Below are positions 1 to 11,734 of a DNA stretch of 64,000 nt, piece by piece. Position 1 is the first letter of the stretch; the number at the start of each line of letters is the position of its first letter. A program made the translations under genes and the position numbers. The notes under the pieces are model-generated. The model did not search any database, had not been told where the DNA came from, and saw only the letters and a program-made list of their open reading frames with translations. The stretch is from positions 14,118,501 through 14,182,500 of the forward strand of contig JAEOAD010000018.1 in assembly GCA_036365145.1 (NCBI GenBank), given 5' to 3'. The stretch is from Orientallactaga sibirica. Lineage: Eukaryota > Chordata > Mammalia > Rodentia > Dipodidae.

Positions 1-844
1 GCAGTGATTAGGAAACTTTGCAAAATTCATTAAATACAGAAAAAATCCTTGTACATATTTGGCAACTGCTAACTTGTTAGTTATTTCCTTAAAATCTTCT
101 TTTCTTTGTACATGAGTATATATAATATCTATAGGCATATTCATACTATACTTTTATTTATCCTAGGTCTACATAATTTGTACTTTTATTTTTACCCTAT
201 AACATTAACAAGATATATTCATTTTCTTCCAGATAGTAATACTTTATACTTTAATATTTTACTGATGTCATGTTTTTCATTGTTCTTAGCATGTTCTCAC
301 TTACTTAATCGTCCCTTTGTTTATGCTTAAGACTACACCATTATTTCTGCATTAATACCAGTGCTATTATTAGCAACTCTTGCAAATCTGTGTATCTCTT
401 TCATACTTTTTAGTCTAAGTTTCAGAAGTGACATTGTTATTCCCAAAGATAGGAGATTGCATAGTTATTTTATCCTTATTATCATAACACATACTCATAT
501 TTTTAAAAGTCAACAAATCTAATGAGTTTATGATTTAAATAGCACTAGAAGTTTTAAAGGAAAGTTAAGCCATTTTTCTTCCCTTTAGAGATAGTAACTT
601 TCAAAAGATTTTTTGTTTTTATAACTCCATAACAATATATTTCATTACTATATCTTAACTTTCAAAGATTATACATGCATTTTTTTCTTTATGCCATGGA
701 AGATAAACATTTGATTATCTTATACTTTTACCTTCAGGTCCCTAAATCTAGTGTCATTTTACCTTGCTTCCTTTCTTAGCTGCTCCTGTGATATTTTCAT
801 CTTTTGTGTCGTTTAAAGGTGATACAACCTTCTTTAGAAAATTA
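1..844. other. AT-rich non-coding stretch
   Basis: I see no recognisable repeat, exon or RNA gene here. The sequence is AT-rich with scattered oligo-T and oligo-A. A 74-codon open frame at 106-330 lies in low-complexity T-rich DNA and has no splice or codon signature of a gene. Confidence 0.5.
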
Positions 845-1044
845 TTTGAGAGAGAGAGAGAGAGAGAGAGAAGCAGACACAGAGATAGTGAGTATAGGCA
901 CACCAGGGCTTCCTGCCACTGCAAACGAAGTCCAGATGCATGTACTACTTAGTGCATCTGGCTTTAACCAGTTACTGGGAATTGAACTCGGGTTGTTAAG
1001 CTTTTCACGCAAGCACCTTAACCACTGAGCTATCTCTCCAGCCC
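845..1044 (-). repeat. tRNA-derived SINE, AG-tailed (subfamily A)
   Basis: Read on the minus strand, the element starts at 1044 with a tRNA-like head (GGGCTGGAGAGATAGCTCAG) and ends in an (AG)n-rich stretch at 848-871. The body has the family order: head, CCGGTTCGA-like B-box region, 'agatgca' core, then the 'cagtggca' block. It is diverged. No clear target duplication is visible. Confidence 0.85.
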
Positions 1045-2156
1045 ATGATGTATCCTTGTATGTGCACTGCAAGCATGCCTGGCAGGTAATCTCATTCATT
1101 CTAGACAGGAAGTGATTTGTTGATCCTTTGTGTGTGTTATCAGAGACCAATTGCCTTCAACAGGATAAGAAAATGCTACTTGTCACATCAAAAGTGAGCA
1201 AGGGGGAGGGAAAGGATATGGAAGGAAAGGCAAGGAAGAGAGAAAAGAAGGAAGGAGAGGATCTTTAAGAGCCAAAGTAGAAAAATATAATTCTGGCACA
1301 TCCAATACAAATCAACTGAATAGTGAAAAGGCAACAATGAAAACATTCTTGGCAGGATGCCAACTGTTCAGAGCAGGAAGGAAATTGTAATAAACAGTAG
1401 CAGGTGACCCAAAGAGGGTGCAGGGCAGCACTTCTACCAGCATTATGGTGATGGTAGATATTTTCATGTAGCCTCTGGAATGAATGGATTAGTGAACTTA
1501 AATAAATGGAATAGTGTCAGGCAGACCTTACAGTGTGAGGAGATTCCCAAGGGAAAAAGGGCCTGAAGCCCAGAAGTTGCCCCAGGATTGATGACAAATG
1601 ACAATAGGAGGAACAGCAACAGCAGTGGACTCCTCTGTGATATTTGGTGTTCAGAAGAGAAGCCGAAGCAACAGAATGTGCAGATAGATTTATTTTAAAG
1701 AAGACTGAGGGCATTAACTAGCATGGATAAAAAAGGTTGGCAGTGGAGACACAGGCAAAAGTCTATTTTACAAATCTGAGTCCAAAGACAGTTTTGAGGT
1801 GGAATACTTCCTATGAAGATATTTTATGTGCCTGTGAAAATTTACTCAAAATCCTTTAGTGAATGGCTCCACCCCTAGAAATTAGAAGTCAGATTCTTTT
1901 CTATGTGAGGGAGAAGAGTAGCTCTATTTTTTAGTAATTGGTCAATTTGGATATTATCCCATGTTCTGATAGAGTTGACAAGGTGTGGACCTGATCAAGA
2001 CAATGTTTTATGTTTTTAAAGGGATGATGAGAAGAAATGAGCAATTAGGATGGAAGAGGAGAGGAAAGAGGAGAAGGAGAAAAAGACCATTCTTTGGCCT
2101 AAAAAATTTAGTGATTGCATGACATGGCTCATTGCAGAAGGATTTGCTAACCTCAA
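1045..2156. other. Non-coding, purine-rich patches
   Basis: No repeat family or gene is recognised. Purine-rich runs occur at 1200-1265 and 2040-2085. Short open frames here, such as 1517-1714 minus, show no protein-family signature. Confidence 0.4.
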
Positions 2157-2394
2157 GCCAGATGAACTCACATGTGTCCTGGAATTGGAGTCTCTAAAAG
2201 TGTGGGTAGTATTCCTGCCTGTCCAATGAAGGGAAGGCAGATGAATTCACATGTGCACTGGAACTAAAGTCTCTGTCAGTGAGGGTAATATTCCCTTCCT
2301 ATACAATGAAGGAAAGGCAGATGAACTCACATGTACACTGGAACTGAAGTCTATCAGTGTGAGCAGTACTCACTCCCTGTGCAATGCAGGGAAG
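2157..2394. repeat. Three-unit 80-bp minisatellite
   Basis: Three head-to-tail units start at 2157, 2237 and 2317. Each opens with GC(C)AGATGAACTCACATGT and closes with CAATG(A/C)AGGGAAG. Unit lengths are 80, 80 and 78 bp, with roughly 75-80% identity by eye. The array matches no transposon I know and lies in otherwise unique sequence. Confidence 0.85.
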
Positions 2395-3019
2395 AGGTTT
2401 TTACATTGCTGTTTTTGAGGTTAGCTGTGTATACATGAGGAGTATTGTGCACTGAACTTCCCAGAGTGAAACAGCACAGGAAGAAATGTGTGTTGCCATG
2501 CTAAGTTCAATATTTTCAAAGTGCATCAACACAACTATGGGCACACTATAAACATTCCATTTATATAACCTTTAAAAATAAGCAAGTCTATGGGGATGTA
2601 GAGCATGGATTCTGTTTCATTTCTTGATCTGGGTGTTGGTTACATGGTATGTTTGTTTATGAAAATTCATGTATGAACTGCCTGTCTTCTGACATACTGC
2701 TTATATAACACCATCATGCAAGGGGTTCATCCTCATAGAAAGAGTAAAGGACAAATATACTAGCTGAGCCCCTTTTCTGTTTATCTGTATCACTCCATTT
2801 CAACAAACTATTCCAACTCTCCTGGGGCTGGAAATGTAAACACTTTAGGGGTGTTGGTGGATGTAAGAGATTTCAGATACATCTTTGTCAATATGCTTGC
2901 TATCCCAGCAAGTACCAACTACCTTTGCCGCTGCCTCATATCTGCTAGGTCTATCTCACTGCAATGCTATGGGCATGCCATTATTCCCCTAACTTATCAC
3001 ATTAAGATTTGCCACAATT

Positions 3020-3087
3020 CTGGAGCTGGAGAGGCATCTTAGTGGTAAAATTCATAATTCTAATCACAAGGCCCTGGGCTTCATCCC

Positions 3088-3121
<34 letters not shown>
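3020..3121 (+). repeat. ID/tRNA-type SINE head fragment with (CA)n tail
   Basis: A short plus-strand SINE-like head (GGAGCTGGAGAGGCATCTTAGTGG) runs to a 'cttcatccccagca' end. It then passes directly into a perfect (CA)n tract at 3091-3121. The head looks ID/B4-like rather than like the abundant AG-tailed family. The (CA)n probably grew from its tail. Confidence 0.6.
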
Positions 3122-3124
<3 letters not shown>

Positions 3125-4011
3125 TGCAAAACATTCTACTTTCCTTACCTATAATACATCATAACTGACCCATGTGTGCTACTCTAATGACATTCATGAT
3201 ACTTACAAGTATCTGTTTGTATCCTTGTCCTTAGTATCTAAGCATTTCTGAATGCTTTTCTGAATGGGCCTTTTATTGTTATGTCTCTTGTGCCTGTCTC
3301 CTCATAGTTTGAATTTGTTAAGTAAACAGGAGATACTCTCCTTATTTAAAATAATGTTTTTATGACATAAAATATTATTTTTATGCTTTTCTTAGGCTAA
3401 GTAATATTTCTTCACTGTTTTATTAGTTTCTTTTAAAATGTAGATTTATGTAAATTAATTTTAATGCACACTAGTGCTGTGATTCTAGTCAATTAAGTCA
3501 ATGATATTTAGGAAATTTGAAAGTTCAAGACCCAATGAAGCATACAAATATATTCAAATATTATTACCTGATTCTGCATAATTTCTTTTATAAGGGAAAG
3601 CCAAAACCAAAAATAAAGGCTTTTTTATGAGCCATTGAAATGTAACCTGCAGGCAAAGGAATAATTAACTAGAAAAGAATGCACAAATTGTATTAGAGAT
3701 TAGTTTGTGAAAGTTACCAAGGTTTCACTGAATACACAAAAATCCACATTTCAAAAATGTTAGATAAAACGAAGTAAATCCTTTATGCTTTTATTGAAGA
3801 ATAAATTATTATATTTTAGCCCATGTCCGGCTATTTTGATTCTATTTAAAACACTGCAATTATTTCACGGTAAACTTCTGGGAATAATCTTTCTACTCTC
3901 TTGCTTCATTTTTTCCATATTAATTCTAAAACACTACAACTAGTAAAAGGACTGAATATTCTGCTTGACCTATGTCTACTTTAATAATCTATGCTGTGTT
4001 ACCCTAACAGG
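3122..4011. other. Unique AT-rich sequence
   Basis: No interspersed repeat or coding signal is recognised. It precedes the CTCF-type motif at 4012 and has few obvious transposon remains, so it could be older anchored sequence. Confidence 0.4.
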
Positions 4012-4025
4012 CCACTAGATGGCAG
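4012..4025 (+). promoter_or_regulatory. Perfect match to CTCF core motif
   Basis: The 14-mer CCACTAGATGGCAG satisfies every position of the standard CTCF core CCASYAGRKGGCRS. It lies in sequence without a recognisable repeat, so it is not obviously SINE-borne. A chance match is possible in 64 kb, but the combination of full core and non-repetitive context makes it a reasonable candidate insulator or loop-anchor site. Binding is inferred only. Confidence 0.5.
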
Positions 4026-5683
4026 GGTTCCCATTTCAAAGGGAGCAGCACTACCTTCTGAAACAGTAAGCACCTAGAATAAACAGCATTTGAAGTGTGT
4101 TTATTTGTGTGGATATAAATATGTACATGATTCAGTTTTCCACTGGGTTCCGTATTTCTCAGTGATCCTCAGCCAGTTTGTCCAAAAGCCAGATCGAAGA
4201 AGTTATTTAGTATATAGCCACATTTCCCCCTAAATAATCCTAGTTAATTCCTAATTTTTATTTTTCAATCAAATATTGAATGCACAGTATCATTAGCTGA
4301 CAAAAATTATGGAATCATTCATCAGGTAGTGTGTGAATTTTGCGCACAGTTCTGCCAAGCCTTCATTAAGTGTGAATGTCTCTGGAATGTCTTTCCAGTT
4401 TGGGAAAGGGGAACACCTGCTACATTCGTTTTAGATTCCTGACAGGGTGCTCATGGTCATTGAAAACTACTGTGACCCTGGCCAACTGTTACTGGCTGAG
4501 ACCACGTATTGTAAAGGTAAATTGAAACTGAATTGCCAGACAAGTGAAGGTCTTTGATCTGCTAAGTAACTGCATGGAGTTAATCTTTGAAAAACAAAAG
4601 GCATGCATGTGAGCAAAGCCCTTGGTGTTATTAACTATTTTCATGAGTATTATTGTTGCTGACTTTTTCAATTCTAAAACCTTCTGAGGAGTGAGTTCTA
4701 AGAAACTTAATATTCACAGCAGAGAAATGAATTTCTTTCTAATCTAACCAAGTAGATACAACGGATATTTTAACAGAGAGAATATTTTCCACTTTCGAAA
4801 TTCATGTCGGGCCACACTTTATTACTAAGGTAAAGGAATCACAGAATCAAATCGCCTCTGAAAATCCAAGATTTGCTCTTCCAAGTATTTATAAGAAATG
4901 GCTATACTTTTTAGTTTACACTAATAAAAATTAACTACAACCATAGGATCACATCCTTACTTTCTTATTTACAATGGCACAACACTGTTAAAAAATCCTC
5001 CTAAATATGAAACATATACAAAATTGTTGCTATTCCATGTTCAACATAGCAGCAACATCCGTTAATCTAGGTTATACCTAAAACTCCGCTCCCCCATGGG
5101 ATGGTGGATAAGACTTCTAAATCTCTCTCCATGCCATGGGCTTGGTTTAGACACAAAGTATTTTGTTCATCATGAGGTCTCTGTCTGCCTAGCCCTACTG
5201 TATCATAATGCTTCCTGGCACAAAGGAGATGCATGCTTAATTTCCATAAATTACACAGCCAGCTGGACGTTTTCATAAGGACAAATTCTGATTGTACACT
5301 ATTAAACCTAATTCAGTGTCCTTTGATGTGTCTGAGAAAGACTGTGGGGAAGTTTAAGCATTCCCACATGGCAGTGTGTCCCTGGAGTAGGTGAACAGGT
5401 AGGTAAGAAGGAGGCAGTATTCTTACCTCCCATACCTCTTTGTTAATTTGGATGAGTTATTTTGAGACTGAAGTTGGTTCCTTTACAGAAAATGTTAACA
5501 AATACCTTAAACACTGGAGACAAGCTAATGTATAGATTGAGTCAAATCCGAATTCAAAGGTTAGTCTGTTTCCTGAGGCTGTGGCTTGATCTCAGTCTGT
5601 AAGATGGAAGCCAAGTCTAGCTACCCAGAAGCAGCAGTCTAACGCTTTGGGTTATTTCATGTCAGTTTTTTCCTTCTTTAATT
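4026..5683. other. Unique non-coding sequence
   Basis: No repeat or coding exon is recognised. Short open frames on both strands at 5067-5278 overlap each other and look like chance frames. Confidence 0.4.
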
Positions 5684-5822
5684 CTAAACTTTTTCTTTCC
5701 AAGCTTCCTTCCAGTTGGTTAGATCAAAGCAAATGTCATCCAGGCCTTTCTGCCACTCAGGTGTCATAGCGTTTTCATCATTCAGCTGTGGAATTTCCTG
5801 GACAGATCTTGTTCTCAGCATC
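5684..5822 (-). CDS. Candidate terminal coding exon or pseudogene fragment, unidentified
   Basis: On the minus strand a plausible 3' splice acceptor (TTGTGTCAACAG) ends at 5823, just before a 45-codon open segment closed by TAG at 5684-5686. The peptide has a balanced, protein-like composition: Trp-rich and acidic, with the segments PEWQKGLDDICFDLTNW and EAWKEKV at the C-terminus. It contains no repeat-derived sequence. The frame stays open further upstream to 5905, where a second acceptor-like CCACAG occurs, but that part is less protein-like. I do not recognise the family. It could be the last exon of a minus-strand gene whose other exons lie outside the window, a fragment of a dead gene, or chance. 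No upstream exon was found in this window. Confidence 0.25.
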
Positions 5823-6066
5823 CTGTTGACACAATTTAACATACATGTTATAAAGACTTGTGAGCCTCTTGCCTTCCTGTTTACTTTCACTCCTCTGTGG
5901 AACATAGAGCTCAGAAGAGGCTTTTTAAACCTGGAAGCTGATCACTTCCCCCAGAGCAGGAAAGGTGTGAAAGCAAACAGAGGAGAGCAAACAGAGCAAG
6001 GCTTCTCAACAGGGCCTCAGGGCTTGCCTTGCCTGAGAGGAGAGGCAGAGAGGGAAAATTCTAAGC

Positions 6067-6260
6067 AAAAGGAAGATTGGAAAAAGCCGGGCGTGGTGGC
6101 GCACACCTTTAATCCCAGCACTTGGGAGGCAGAGGTAGGAGGATCGCCGAGAGTTCGAGGCCACCCTGAGACTACATAGTTAATCCCAGGTCAACCTGGA
6201 CCAGAGTGAGACCCTACCTTGCAAAACCAAGGGAAAAAAAAAAAAAAAAAGGAAGATTGG
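6067..6260 (+). repeat. B1 SINE with 14-bp target duplication
   Basis: The 7SL-derived monomer starts GCCGGGCGTGGTGGCGCACA at 6086 and ends in an A-rich tail at 6229-6250. It contains the two related blocks (…GAGTTCGAGGCCACC… and …CCCAGGTCAACCTGG…) typical of rodent B1 with its internal duplication. Flanking copies of AAAAGGAAGATTGG at 6067-6080 and 6247-6260 are the target-site duplication. The low divergence suggests a fairly young insertion. Confidence 0.95.
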
Positions 6261-7209
6261 GGCCCTGGATACATTCCTGTGTCCTGCTAGGTTGATCCTA
6301 CACAGGGTGGCGGCGTGTGATGTGAAGTGTTATGAGTTCCTGGACACCTCCACATCACCGAGACGCAAACAGATGCACACTTAAACAAGAGGGCACTCAG
6401 ATTCTGGATCCCAACTTGAACCAGTGAACTGGAAGATTCCCGAGTCCTGCGATTAGTTCTGATGTAATAATCTGGGCACCCTTCTGGAAAGAGGGCCTTT
6501 CTTACTGTTTGTAAACACTGGTTGGAAATCACAGGATTTGTGCCAGTAAGTTCCAGTGGATTTTCTCAGGTCCAAATGGTCCAAACAAAGCCTACACCAG
6601 AGGTTCTTTGAGAGCAACTTTAAACGCTATTAATGCCAACCGGCTGTTAGCCCCAGGTGTGGGTTGGAGGCATGGTGTCATAGGACCTGCTACCAGTTGA
6701 CTCTGAAGCAGGTATCTGAGAGACCTTGGGGTGTGCAGTAAAGAAATGCTCTATTTGTCTGGCCACTGGCAAGGAACACACATTTCAGTGCAGGAAGCAC
6801 AATCACCTCAGATCCTGCCGTCTATAAAAAGTTATTTCAATGTGCTTTGGGGTGTGGGCGGCTCAAGGGCTGCACCTACATCCAGAACAAACCTGGGTTT
6901 ACTTGATACTTACCATGGATGGAGGTCCTGTGCAAACACCAATACCACCATCCAATTCACAGCTTTCTCAATTCATCTTACATAATTTTAAAGAATTATT
7001 TTAATTTCTTAACATATAGACATATATTGGTTTCATTATGACATTTTTTTCATGCAACTTTTTTATTTCCCTTGCTCCTTTCTTCTCCCCCACAGTCTCT
7101 CTTCCACTTTCATGTCATATGTATCTTAAATAAGTTTTATGTGACTTTTTTTTTAAAGTTACTAACATCAACCAAAAAAATCATATGCATATATTCTTTC
7201 TGAATAAAC
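6261..7209. other. Unassigned, possibly old LTR-derived
   Basis: 6540-6980 has LTR-like composition but no TG...CA borders I could pair. 6980-7200 is T-rich. No gene evidence. Confidence 0.3.
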
Positions 7210-7612
7210 TGTGAAGGACTCTACTCAGGCACCAAAAGAAAAACGGGATCCTCTTGAATTCATGATCCATGAGCAAACATTGACTTAAGCCACCCATATA
7301 TCACAGAGAAACAATCAATCCATATCTTGACCCACAAACAACCCCTAACCACATTGAAACGTCTGGGGTGATACAATCTCAGAAACCATACTCCCCAAAT
7401 CGCTTCTCGGAAAATACCCTCAACAGTCCCTAGACTCCTACCCACACCTGCTCCTTTAATGTGTATGTTTATAAACTTCACTTCAGCTCTGGTGAGAGGC
7501 AGAGAGCCTCTTAGCCCCTATAGAGGTCTCTGTCCCTCACCATTTATCGTGTTTGCAATAAAGGGTTTCCTTCTGTCACAGTTCAAGCCCGCTGTCTTTC
7601 TCTTTTCTTACA
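7210..7612 (+). mobile_element. Probable solo LTR, family unknown
   Basis: The segment begins TGTGAAGG and ends TTCTTACA, with an AATAAA signal near 7558 about 55 bp before the end, as expected of an LTR. The possible 4-bp duplication is imperfect (AAAC before, AAAT after). I do not recognise the family. Confidence 0.4.
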
Positions 7613-7654
7613 AAATGGAATCATCAATGTAGTTTATTTTTATATTTTAATTCT

Positions 7655-7715
7655 TTTTGAGGCAAGCCCAACAGAGTGCTTTTAATTAATGTGTGTGTGT
7701 GTATGAGAGAGAGAC

Positions 7716-7746
<31 letters not shown>

Positions 7747-7939
7747 CAGAGAGAGTTGGCTCACCAGGGCACCAGCTACTGCAATCAAACTCCAAATGTG
7801 TGTGCCCCCTTGTACGCATATGCAACCTCGCATGCTTGCATCACTGTGCATCTGGCTTACATGGGACCTAGAGAGTAGAACATGAGTCCTTGGGCTTTGC
7901 AGGCAAGTGCCTTAACCACTAAGCCATCTCTCCAGCCCA
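7655..7939 (-). repeat. tRNA-derived SINE with extended tail (subfamily A)
   Basis: The minus-strand head lies at 7939 and the tail contains (GAGACA)n and (AG)n at 7706-7755 plus a (TG)n patch. Beyond this is GAGGCAAGCCCAACAGAGTG, also present at the same place in the copy at 16668-16943, so it belongs to this subfamily's 3' end and not to flanking DNA. Confidence 0.85.
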
Positions 7940-8037
7940 TGCATGTGATTTTATTCTGCTACTTTCAACCCAAATTCCAATTTTTTTTGTAGTATAATCT
8001 ACAATAAAATACCCAGAGATTTAATACCCAGAATTTT

Positions 8038-8172
8038 AGCAGGTGTAGCTTATGTGATTTCAGCACTCAGAATGCTGAGGCAGGAGCATCTACATGTTCA
8101 AGGCCAGCTTGGGATATATGGTGAGTTCTAGGCCTGCCTAGGTCACAGAGTGAGACTATGTCTTTAAAATTC
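8038..8172 (+). repeat. Old B1 SINE
   Basis: A diverged B1 monomer. Landmarks are 'tttcagcactcagaatgctgaggcaggag', 'ttcaaggccagcttggg' and 'gagtgagactatgtc'. The tail is only a few A-rich bases. Confidence 0.75.
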
Positions 8173-8946
8173 AAAGCAAAATAAAACCTAAAGTTCTAAA
8201 AATGTGTGATTATGTAGTGTAATTACATATTTAAGTATATATTATTGTATTATTGTGTATACTGTATACATTATTATAATATTATTATTGTATTTCACTT
8301 TTGGTGCATAAAATATATTATTTTCTTTAAGTATATAAATTCAATGGTAACCACTTAGAATTTATATTTACACCCCTCCCCCAACATTTGTTATTAATAT
8401 CCAAATCTTGAAATTTACAGTTTTGGAAGGATACTAGTGTTACATTGTTAAAAATAAATATTGAATTTTTGAAAAAATTTCACCTACTCTTACTCTTCTA
8501 GCAAGAATAAGCCCACTTTATATGTGAAAACTTAATGTACTAAATACATTTTCCAATTTATTTCACAGTGTTTCAGTACTCCTTAAACTTTAAGGTGATT
8601 TATGACACTGCTCTTTAATCTTCCTGTATGTGTGTGTGTAAGGTACCATTGTTAAAACATGTACTGTCTATTTCTTTATTAATTTCTCTACCAACAGTCA
8701 CATAAATATAAATGTTTTGCCCGGTGGCTATGGGAACAAAGTATGCTTTCATGTAAAGTTGCCTTTCTGTTGTTTTCATATTAGCACAATGGCTACTGTG
8801 GAATTTTGGGGTCAAAGATTTGTCTGCTTCAAACACTGAGATTTTCTTATTTACTGAACAAATTTACAGAGTTCTTAGTGTCTGTACAGAACCTTGGTGT
8901 CTCAGGCACTAGGCTTTGCCAGTGGATGGACATGATTGCAGAGTTC
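8173..8946. other. AT-rich non-coding stretch
   Basis: Includes a very AT-rich region with TAT/TTA repeats at 8215-8300. No recognisable element or gene. Confidence 0.4.
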
Positions 8947-8949
8947 TTG

Positions 8950-9325
8950 GCTTCTGTGGTTTGAATGTGAACCATACCCCACAGGCTCATGTGTTTGAAC
9001 ACTTGGGCCCCAGTTGGTGGTGCTGTTTGGGAATATCGTGAAAACTTTAGAATGTGGATCCTCTCTGGAGGTAGTGAATCATTGTGGCTGGACTTTGTGA
9101 TTTGATGGCTCAGCTCTACTTTCCTCCCTCCCACTCTGTTTCTCTCTTCCTGCAACTTTCTCTCTCCTTCCAGGATCTGGCTGCAATATGACCAGCAGTC
9201 TCCTGTTCCTTCCTTTCCTTCCATGAAGTATGCCCTCAAAACTGTAAGTCAAAATAAACTCTTTCATTCCTTAAGCTGTTTATCATCAGGTATTTGTTCA
9301 GTGATAAGAAAGTAGCTAAGAGACT
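8950..9325 (+). mobile_element. Solo MaLR-type LTR
   Basis: The segment begins TGTGGTTTGAATGTGAACC, carries a purine-poor U3, and has CAAAATAAACTC near 9251-9262 as polyadenylation signal. It ends about 65 bp later near AGTAGCTAAGAGA. This order is typical of ERVL-MaLR LTRs (MST/MLT/MT type). The internal sequence is absent, so it is a solo LTR. Confidence 0.7.
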
Positions 9326-9344
9326 TATATATTTTCTTTAATAT

Positions 9345-9399
9345 TTTATTTTTTATTTACTTGAGAGAGAGTGATACAGAAATCGGCAGGTAGAGAGAG

Positions 9400-9435
<36 letters not shown>

Positions 9436-9589
9436 GACACGCCAGGTCCTCCAGCCACTGCAGACGAATTCCAAATGCATTTACTCCCTTGTGCTTCTGG
9501 CTTATGTGGGTCCTGGAGAATAGAGCCTCGAACCGGGGTCCTTAGGCTTCACAGGCAAGCATTTAACCACTAAGCCATCTCTCCAGCCC
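9345..9589 (-). repeat. tRNA-derived SINE (subfamily A)
   Basis: Minus-strand head at 9589, AG tail at 9360-9432. The body is well conserved with the other copies. Confidence 0.9.
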
Positions 9590-9834
9590 TGTTATTTTTT
9601 CAAATTTTCATTTATTCAAAGTTAAGTTTTATTTCCTCTCCACCTTGTTTTTCTTGTCTTCCTTATTTCCAAGAGATATTTCTTCCATCATATTTTTTGA
9701 GTGTGAAAATGTTTGAGACTATGTGTGACTACATCTTTTTTTTTTTTTGTCTAATTTTTGCGATGTTTGGCATACCTTTCAAAATGAAAGCTTATGTTAA
9801 ATACACCTCTTCATGGTTCATTTTAATCTTTTAC

Positions 9835-10452
9835 TGATACAGGAATTTGGGTGTTCCTCACCAATGGGCCAATGTTATACACCAATGCACCAATAATTGT
9901 AGGGTGTCTCTGAATTCTTTTGTCATGAATTTGAAGAATGAAATCCACACACCAGAAGAAAGGTTCAGAAAGATTTTATTTTAGCTTAGAGCTTTAGGAG
10001 GGAGAGTTTTAAAAGAAGGGAAGGCAGACATTAAGGAGCTCAGAATGTAAGAGAATGTAGCAAGGCAAAGCTCTTGCCTAGGGAGGAGACAGGGGTTTTT
10101 AAAAGCCCACCTTGACACTCAGATTAGGTTTTGTTTTGTTTTGTTATAGAGCCCAAGGATAGGTGACTGGTTTAGCCAGTTTACTTCTGTTGCCAGGTGT
10201 GTCTGGGGCTGGGATTTCTGGAAAAAGGGCAGTCTTCCAAGAAATCTTAATTCGCTAGGAAGGGTCTCCTCAGATATGAGTGGAAGGACTCCTAAGGGGA
10301 CAGAGAGAAGGAAAGGACAGGCTCTTCTTCTATTTGTGCCCTTTATGTAGCAAAGTGTAATGACCTAGATTTTCCCCTACAGGCTCAAGTTCAATTCTAG
10401 CATTTAGTTAAGGAGAATGCTATTCAGTCTGGGGCCCTATCATCTTGCCTCA
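9835..10452 (-). mobile_element. ERV1-like solo LTR, family LTR-A
   Basis: The plus-strand borders are TGATACAGGAATTTGGG and TTGCCTCA. The flanking 4-mers TTAC (9831) and TTGC (10453) differ at one base and may be a decayed 4-bp duplication. The TTTATTTT at about 9974 is the reversed polyadenylation region. It aligns at both ends with the copies at 17143, 33136 and 38283, all on the minus strand. No internal retroviral sequence is attached. Confidence 0.65.
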
Positions 10453-10456
10453 TTGC

Positions 10457-11439
10457 AATTTTCCTCTATTATTTTACTCTGAAATTGAGGGTTATAGGCT
10501 ACTTTGCTTTTTCTCTCTTTTTCTTCTATTGCATTTAGTTACTGTTTACTATATAGTTTTTAATTCAGTAAATACACGTCTGATTGCTAAGCATTCTTTC
10601 CTGATCTAACATAAATTCTCCCTTGGATTCTTTCCTTATCTTAGATAATTGAGCCTATTCCAGTTATTCTGTTATGTATGGTTTCCATAAGAACAGAATT
10701 TAGATATCTTCAAAAATGTTATTTCTTTCAGCAAATCCATTCCACTGACAAGCATTTGCAAATTCTTTGGACTGATGTTTCTTTCTTTTGAAGTATGGCA
10801 TCTCTTACATGTCTGAAGTTTCCATTTTGCTCACCCATACAAAGACAGAGCTGTGCTGGTTTTGTGAGGCACAGAAAAATTTTAAAAAACCTTTCCAGGA
10901 GAGCTCCTGTATGGATCTTATAGATCTAAACACAGGGACAGAGGATAAATTTTAATTTACTATCCATCCACGTAGCCGTCTCTGAGATCCAGCAATGAAT
11001 GAGAAGCAGGTAGACTATACTATGGGGATTGAAGAGAACTCTTCCATCAGTTATTTCCTTGGGGCCAAGCAATTATTCTCTCTGGTTAAGACTCTCTGGG
11101 TTCCTTCTCTATATTTCTCTTTCTGGACACCTAGAGAAACTGCTATGACTCTCTCTCTCCTCTCTCTGTCTCTCTCCTCCACTCTCCAAGTACAGTGTCT
11201 CTATACCAAAGGATCTTTAATACCTTTATATTAATTTGATTTCATTCAAACTATCTTCTAGCATAGACTATTATTCCTTGTTCCAACAACTTTCTCCTTT
11301 TTCTTGTTCATACAACATTTTCTTTTAAAGAGAAATTTATCAGCCTTCCTTTCAGTGATGTGGATCCTGCGATAGAATTTAGGCAAATTTAGGCAGAATA
11401 GGAACCAGGCAGCTGTTTTATAGGCAGTCAGCCAGGAAC
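10457..11439. other. Unassigned sequence
   Basis: No recognised repeat. A pyrimidine-rich CTCTCTC patch lies at 11149-11185. The 79-codon frame at 10995-11234 includes this patch and is not gene-like. Confidence 0.35.
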
Positions 11440-11734
11440 AGAGGCCCAAAGAGATGCCATCTTGTCTGCTCTGGCTGGACTAGAACCTGAGTCTGACTCA
11501 GTCTCATCCAAGATAGCTGCCAGCAATGACTCAGCAGTGCTTCCTGCTTCTTCTTCAAGTTTTCCCAGGCTGAGCACACCTGTGGGCAGGCCTCTTCTGA
11601 GTCAGCCTTTTGAGTCTACCAAGCAATCAGGTCGCTCCCTTACACACCTGAGTCTGATGATGTGACTCATCCTATTTGGATGTTTGACCCATATAGAAGA
11701 GCATAACAATGTGCACAAACACTTTTCCTTTTGT

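Noticed and set aside
848..871. CRISPR-like regular repeats
   Set aside because: The recurrent sequences are dispersed SINEs and microsatellites of a mammalian genome. No repeat-spacer array exists.
804..1028. Arg-Glu-rich small proteins over the AG tracts (also at 7676, 16693, 24562, 32202, 42572, 47607, 52476)
   Set aside because: All are translations of the SINE (AG)n tails and bodies.
1021..1044. tRNA genes at the SINE heads
   Set aside because: The heads have only degenerate A and B boxes, lack a cloverleaf, and are joined to SINE bodies.
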